64,000 nucleotides of DNA from Paenibacillus sp. V4I7 (GTDB taxonomy: Bacteria > Bacillota > Bacilli > Paenibacillales > NBRC-103111). Both the position numbers and the translations under genes were made by a program. Below the pieces are notes generated by a model that saw only the letters and a program-made list of their open reading frames with translations, made no database searches and was not told where the DNA came from. Location: assembly GCF_030817275.1 (NCBI RefSeq), contig NZ_JAUSZD010000002.1:2604001-2668000 (forward strand). Direction: 5' to 3'. Of the stretch, positions 61,058-64,000 are shown in pieces (the first letter of the stretch is position 1; each line of letters starts with the position of its first letter).

Positions 61058-61459
61058 GATTAGGCCAGAATTTCTATGACGGAGTTAGGGAAAGCCGTTG
61101 CGCTATCACAGCCAGCAGTGACAGAAAGAGTACGGAGGATGGAGGAAAAAGGGATTATTGATCATTACCGTGCGGTTGTCTCTCTTGAGAAATTGAACAA
61201 ATCGATTGTTGCCTACTTATTATTTCACACGAAGGGCTGCGAGAATTTTGTTGATCATTGCAAAAATTCGCCTGATGTTCTCGAACTTCACCGTATAAGC
61301 GGTCAGTACAATTTCTTGGTAAAGGTGGTTAGCGAATCGCTGCAATCCATCCAAACCGTTATTAATGAAATGGGTAAGCACGGAGACTCGACGACGTTGA
61401 TTATTCTGTCTTCACCAATCGAACATGGTAAGGTTATTGCTGATATTCAGGATAATTAA
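61046..61459 (+). pseudogene. Lrp/AsnC family regulator lacking its natural start
   Basis: The frame matches Lrp/AsnC: MTELGKAVALSQPAVTERVR is the recognition-helix part, then the RAM (ACT-like) domain with HRISGQYNFLVKV. Upstream, the same frame reads IMILQD, TAG, ARIS, so the first helix is present but interrupted by a stop at 61061 and no natural start remains. ATG 61076 could start a 127-aa truncated protein lacking part of the winged helix, but it has no ribosome site. The remnant is fused head-on to the OYE fragment near 61040. Confidence 0.65.
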
Positions 61460-61568
61460 ATAGAAACTTGCATTGCTTGACGGAGGATGATTGCTGTTGA
61501 ATACAGAAATTTATGATAAAATATAGGTTAAATGATTCAGAAAGTCCAAAATCTGGGGGGTTATGAAA

Positions 61569-61991
61569 ATGGTTCAATCAATCGTACATATCGCTCTAGT
61601 TGTAAAAGATTACGACGAGGCCATAGAGTTTTATACTAAAAAGCTAAATTTCACTTTAGTTGAAGATACTTATCAGCCAGAACAAGATAAACGGTGGGTA
61701 GTCATCTCTCCACCTGGTTCAGTTGGCACCACGATATTACTTGCAAGAGCATCTAAACCTGAACAAGAGCCGTTTATAGGTAACCAATCAGGCGGTAGAG
61801 TTTTCCTGTTTTTAAACACGGATGAATTTTGGAGAGATTATAATGAAATGATCTCAAGAGGAATAGAATTTGTGAGAGAACCAACAGATCAATCGTATGG
61901 AACGGTCGCAGTATTTAAGGATTTATATGGGAACCTATGGGATTTGCTAGAGCTGAGAGAAGATCATCCAATTTTCAAACGAATTAAGTAG
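61569..61991 (+). CDS. VOC (glyoxalase/dioxygenase-like) family protein
   Basis: A 140-aa VOC-fold protein with two beta-alpha-beta-beta-beta repeats. The first, IVHIALVVKDYDEAIEFYTK, carries the first metal His. GTVAVFKDLYGNLWDLLEL near the C terminus carries the terminal Glu. Members include glyoxalases, fosfomycin/bleomycin resistance proteins and dioxygenases. ATG 61569 is 8 bases after GGGGGG. Which activity applies cannot be told. Confidence 0.85.
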   Translation: MVQSIVHIALVVKDYDEAIEFYTKKLNFTLVEDTYQPEQDKRWVVISPPGSVGTTILLARASKPEQEPFIGNQSGGRVFLFLNTDEFWRDYNEMISRGIEFVREPTDQSYGTVAVFKDLYGNLWDLLELREDHPIFKRIK

Positions 61992-62038
61992 ATGTCTGGA
62001 TTCTAGAATATAGCAGAACTAATTAAGGAGTTGTGAAA

Positions 62039-62458
62039 ATGAGTACTTTAACGAAAGCAATACTAATAGCCGCGAAAGCTCATGATGGTCAAACAGATAA
62101 AGGTGGAAATCCATACATATTGCATCCTGCGAGATTAGCAACAAAAGCCAACAGCGAAGAAGAATCAATTGTAGCAATTTTACATGATGTTGTAGAAGAT
62201 TCAGATATTACTCTGTTTGATTTAAAGAATGCAGGTTTTAACGAAGATATTATAGAAGCTCTTGATTGCCTTACTAAAAGAGCAGATGAATCATATGAAA
62301 GCTTTATCAAGAGGATCAAATTAAACCCCCTAGCGACGAAAGTAAAGCTTCTGGATCTAGAGGATAATAGTGATATTGGTCGTATTCCTAACCCAACTGA
62401 TAAAGACTATGCAAGGATTGATAAGTACAAGAAGGCGATTGCAGAACTAAAATTCTAA
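62039..62458 (+). CDS. small HD-domain protein resembling the (p)ppGpp hydrolase domain (SpoT/MESH1-like)
   Basis: A 139-aa HD-fold protein. The motifs KAHDGQTDKGGNPYILHPAR and LHDVVEDSDIT match the hydrolase domain of RelA/SpoT proteins and MESH1. HDVVED contains the metal HD and the ED motif used for pyrophosphohydrolysis. No synthetase or TGS domain is attached, so it would be a stand-alone small hydrolase. It could remove 3'-pyrophosphate from (p)ppGpp or act on NADPH as human MESH1 does. AAGGAG is 8 bases before ATG 62039. At 139 residues it is shorter than most SAH proteins. Confidence 0.75.
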   Translation: MSTLTKAILIAAKAHDGQTDKGGNPYILHPARLATKANSEEESIVAILHDVVEDSDITLFDLKNAGFNEDIIEALDCLTKRADESYESFIKRIKLNPLATKVKLLDLEDNSDIGRIPNPTDKDYARIDKYKKAIAELKF

Positions 62459-62534
62459 CACAACAAGTTATTTTATGAGATAAGAGAAGTGACGCTTTAG
62501 TACGTAAATACAACATGAGAGGATTGCAGATGTA

Positions 62535-62741
62535 ATGAATGATACGGTTAATCTTACTATTGGAGGCTCCTATGTTTTTGCTCCAGACAATCCAAGAAAG
62601 ACGAAGAATCGTGGTAGGAAATGCACAATCCTTTCTTTCGAGTTAAATAAGGATTATGAACTAGAAGTTAGGGTTGTATATCATGATACGAATAGAGAAG
62701 CCCTATTACAAGTAAGTGATTTAAAGACAATAACGGAATGA
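62535..62741 (+). CDS. small hypothetical protein, 68 aa
   Basis: Sixty-eight residues predicted as a small beta-barrel: MNDTVNLTIGGSYVFAPDNP, RKTKNRGRKCTILSFELNKD and VRVVYHDTNREALLQVSDL. It resembles short KOW/SH3-like proteins with a basic loop. GAGAGG lies before the ATG, at a longer than usual 12-base distance. No family is assigned. Confidence 0.55.
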   Translation: MNDTVNLTIGGSYVFAPDNPRKTKNRGRKCTILSFELNKDYELEVRVVYHDTNREALLQVSDLKTITE

Positions 62742-62785
62742 AACAAATAATCTAACTGCATGAATCATGAACATCTTCCAGCCTA

Positions 62786-62814
62786 TTGACAAATAAACAA
62801 TATTTCGTTAGCAT
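62786..62814 (+). promoter_or_regulatory. promoter of the DHA2 efflux gene
   Basis: TTGACA (62786-62791), 17 bases, TAGCAT (62809-62814). Confidence 0.6.
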
Positions 62815-62824
62815 CATTGTGAAT

Positions 62825-62838
62825 CGGACAATTGTCCG
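62825..62838 (+). promoter_or_regulatory. palindromic operator of the DHA2 efflux gene
   Basis: CGGACAATTGTCCG is a perfect 14-bp palindrome centred near +10 from the -10 box, covering the predicted transcription start. This is the usual position of a TetR-type repressor site. No regulator gene is in the window; one may lie to the right. Confidence 0.6.
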
Positions 62839-62899
62839 TTAATTTTGGCATTAGACAAGAGAGAGCCAGTAGAAGGCTCGAATCGGATGGAGGGAAGAC

Positions 62900-64000
62900 A
62901 TGTCTTCAAATAAAGCTAGTGCAGAAACAGAAGCTCCGTTTTCAATGCGGAGTATATTAGGGCCGTTGGTTGCAATTGTTGTCGGGATTTTCATGGTAAT
63001 TTTGGATGGAACGGCGGTAAACGTTGCTCTCCCCAAGCTGCAGGAAGAATTCAAACTATTGAACTTGTCCTTAGTACAATGGACCGTGATTGGATATGCG
63101 CTGGCACAAGCAGCGGTCATTCCTTTAGCGGGCTGGCTATCGGACAGATTTGGCGCCAAGAAAATATTCTTGATCTCGGTAGGTCTATTCACTATTGGTT
63201 CTGGTCTATGTGCGTTGGCTAATACGGTTGAAATGCTGATTACTTTCCGTATCATCCAAGGCCTGGGTGGCGGTGTTGTTGTACCGATTGCCATGGCGTT
63301 CATCTATCGTCTGTCGCCCCCGGGAAAAGTAGGGGCAGTCATGGGCATGATGGGGATTCCGATCTTGCTGGGTCCGGCGCTAGGACCTGTCGTTGCAGGC
63401 TGGTTAGTTGAATATCACAGCTGGCAATGGATATTCCTGATTAACCTTCCTATCGGTGTAATCGGTATTCTCCTCGGAATCCGTACATTACCGAATATAC
63501 AACGGCAGTCAGTTGCATCCTTGGATTTACTTGGCATGCTGTTAGGGCCAATTGCCTTTGCAGCGCTAGTGTATGGCGTTTCTAATGGTGGTATTGACCC
63601 GGTCACCGGGAAATCCACGTGGACGGATGCGGATACGCTGATAGGCTCAGGTATCGGTATTGTGGCGCTTATTTTATTCGTTATTGTGGAATTAAGACGT
63701 GAGAATCCGCTGCTTGAGCTTCGCGTTTTCCGCTCTGGTAATTTTACAAAAGGGATCATTGTACAATGGATTTCACAGATTGCGATGTTCGGAACCATGT
63801 TCCTGGTACCCCTTTATTTACAACAGGCCCATGGCTATAGTCCATTGAAAACAGGGCTCATCATGCTTCCGCAAGCTCTGGCTTCCGGTTTATTTATGCC
63901 AATTGGCGGTAAACTGTCAGATCGCTTCGGAGCGCGTCCGCTCGTCTTGGCGGGTATGGCACTTACAACGATTTCAGCCTTGTTATTGTCCAATATGTCT
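62900..64000 (+). CDS. DHA2-family MFS multidrug exporter (EmrB/QacA type), 3' end cut by window
   Basis: At least 367 residues of a drug:H+ antiporter with 14 predicted helices. The motif LDGTAVNVALPKL near residue 37 is motif D1 of the DHA2 family, GWLSDRFGAKKIF is motif A, and GLGGGVVVPIAMA then GPALGPVVAGWLV are motifs B and C. It continues past the window's end. GGAGGG is 5 bases before ATG 62900. It is probably induced when a drug releases a repressor from the palindrome at 62825. Substrates unknown; QacA/EmrB-type pumps handle cationic biocides and drugs. Confidence 0.9.
   Translation, partial: MSSNKASAETEAPFSMRSILGPLVAIVVGIFMVILDGTAVNVALPKLQEEFKLLNLSLVQWTVIGYALAQAAVIPLAGWLSDRFGAKKIFLISVGLFTIGSGLCALANTVEMLITFRIIQGLGGGVVVPIAMAFIYRLSPPGKVGAVMGMMGIPILLGPALGPVVAGWLVEYHSWQWIFLINLPIGVIGILLGIRTLPNIQRQSVASLDLLGMLLGPIAFAALVYGVSNGGIDPVTGKSTWTDADTLIGSGIGIVALILFVIVELRRENPLLELRVFRSGNFTKGIIVQWISQIAMFGTMFLVPLYLQQAHGYSPLKTGLIMLPQALASGLFMPIGGKLSDRFGARPLVLAGMALTTISALLLSNMS

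Noticed and set aside
62851-63798. Two minus-strand open frames of 150 and 127 codons
   Set aside because: They are antisense to the DHA2 exporter, whose plus-strand frame (from 62900) has all family motifs and runs out of the window.
1-64000. tRNA, rRNA and CRISPR arrays
   Set aside because: No cloverleaf, no rRNA conserved blocks and no regularly spaced repeats were seen by eye. A tRNAscan-SE or CRISPR-finder run would be decisive.

Overview
This window reads as chromosome of an endospore-former-type Firmicute, most likely Paenibacillus or a close relative. The evidence is strong GGAGG-type ribosome binding sites, frequent GTG and TTG starts, sigma-A promoters (TTGACA-N17-TATAAT type), a T-box-like leader, a c-di-AMP (ydaO-type) riboswitch, a GxGYxYP-family secreted protein and an Lsa-type ABC-F gene. 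The genus is an inference. No rRNA, tRNA or CRISPR array was seen.

Layout. 1-7.9 kb: a plus-strand operon with an ABC permease (cut by the left edge), a large secreted PIG-L/NEW3 protein, a creatininase-family hydrolase, an argininosuccinate-lyase-like C-N lyase, a BadF/NagK-like sugar kinase and a cytosolic PIG-L deacetylase. It looks like an uptake-and-breakdown route for an N-substituted amino sugar or amino acid conjugate, and I cannot match it to a known pathway. 8-15.4 kb: a broken glycerate kinase, a 999-aa secreted CBM-like/beta-propeller protein, a MITE-like element and decayed DNA. 15.4-19.8 kb: a MocR regulator divergent from an EamA permease, and a MarR-MFS pair, each with a visible operator. 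19.9-25 kb: a T-box-like leader, an AT-rich pair (an atypical carbamoyltransferase and a THEP1-like NTPase), then a LysR regulator and metE separated by TATAG/CTATA half-sites. 25-31.3 kb: a GxGYxYP protein, an Asp/Glu racemase, an RMD1/DUF155 protein and hflX preceded by a terminator and a short leader ORF. 31.4-35.4 kb: a methyltransferase and an ECF42-type sigma factor module. 35.6-44.3 kb: an ABC exporter, then a nik-type metal transporter operon with metalloregulator-like boxes. 44.3-46.6 kb: a group II intron relic and several gene fragments. 46.6-64 kb: an accessory patchwork of small detoxification and metabolic genes, including three DinB-like genes, the Lsa ABC-F gene under an attenuator, and a DHA2 efflux pump cut by the right edge.

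Three features stand out. The ECF42 sigma gene is flanked by two DGPF (YCII) paralogues, each preceded by the same TGTCGA-N17-CGTCGT element. The lsa-like gene has a three-segment attenuator with perfectly matched alternative pairings. The nik operon is preceded by a -35/-10 spacer dyad and a 7-1-7 Fur-family-like box. The 44-61 kb stretch also carries an unusual density of gene remnants (SAHH, Gfo/Idh, aldo/keto reductase, OYE, Lrp, DinB), marking it as a hot spot of gene turnover.
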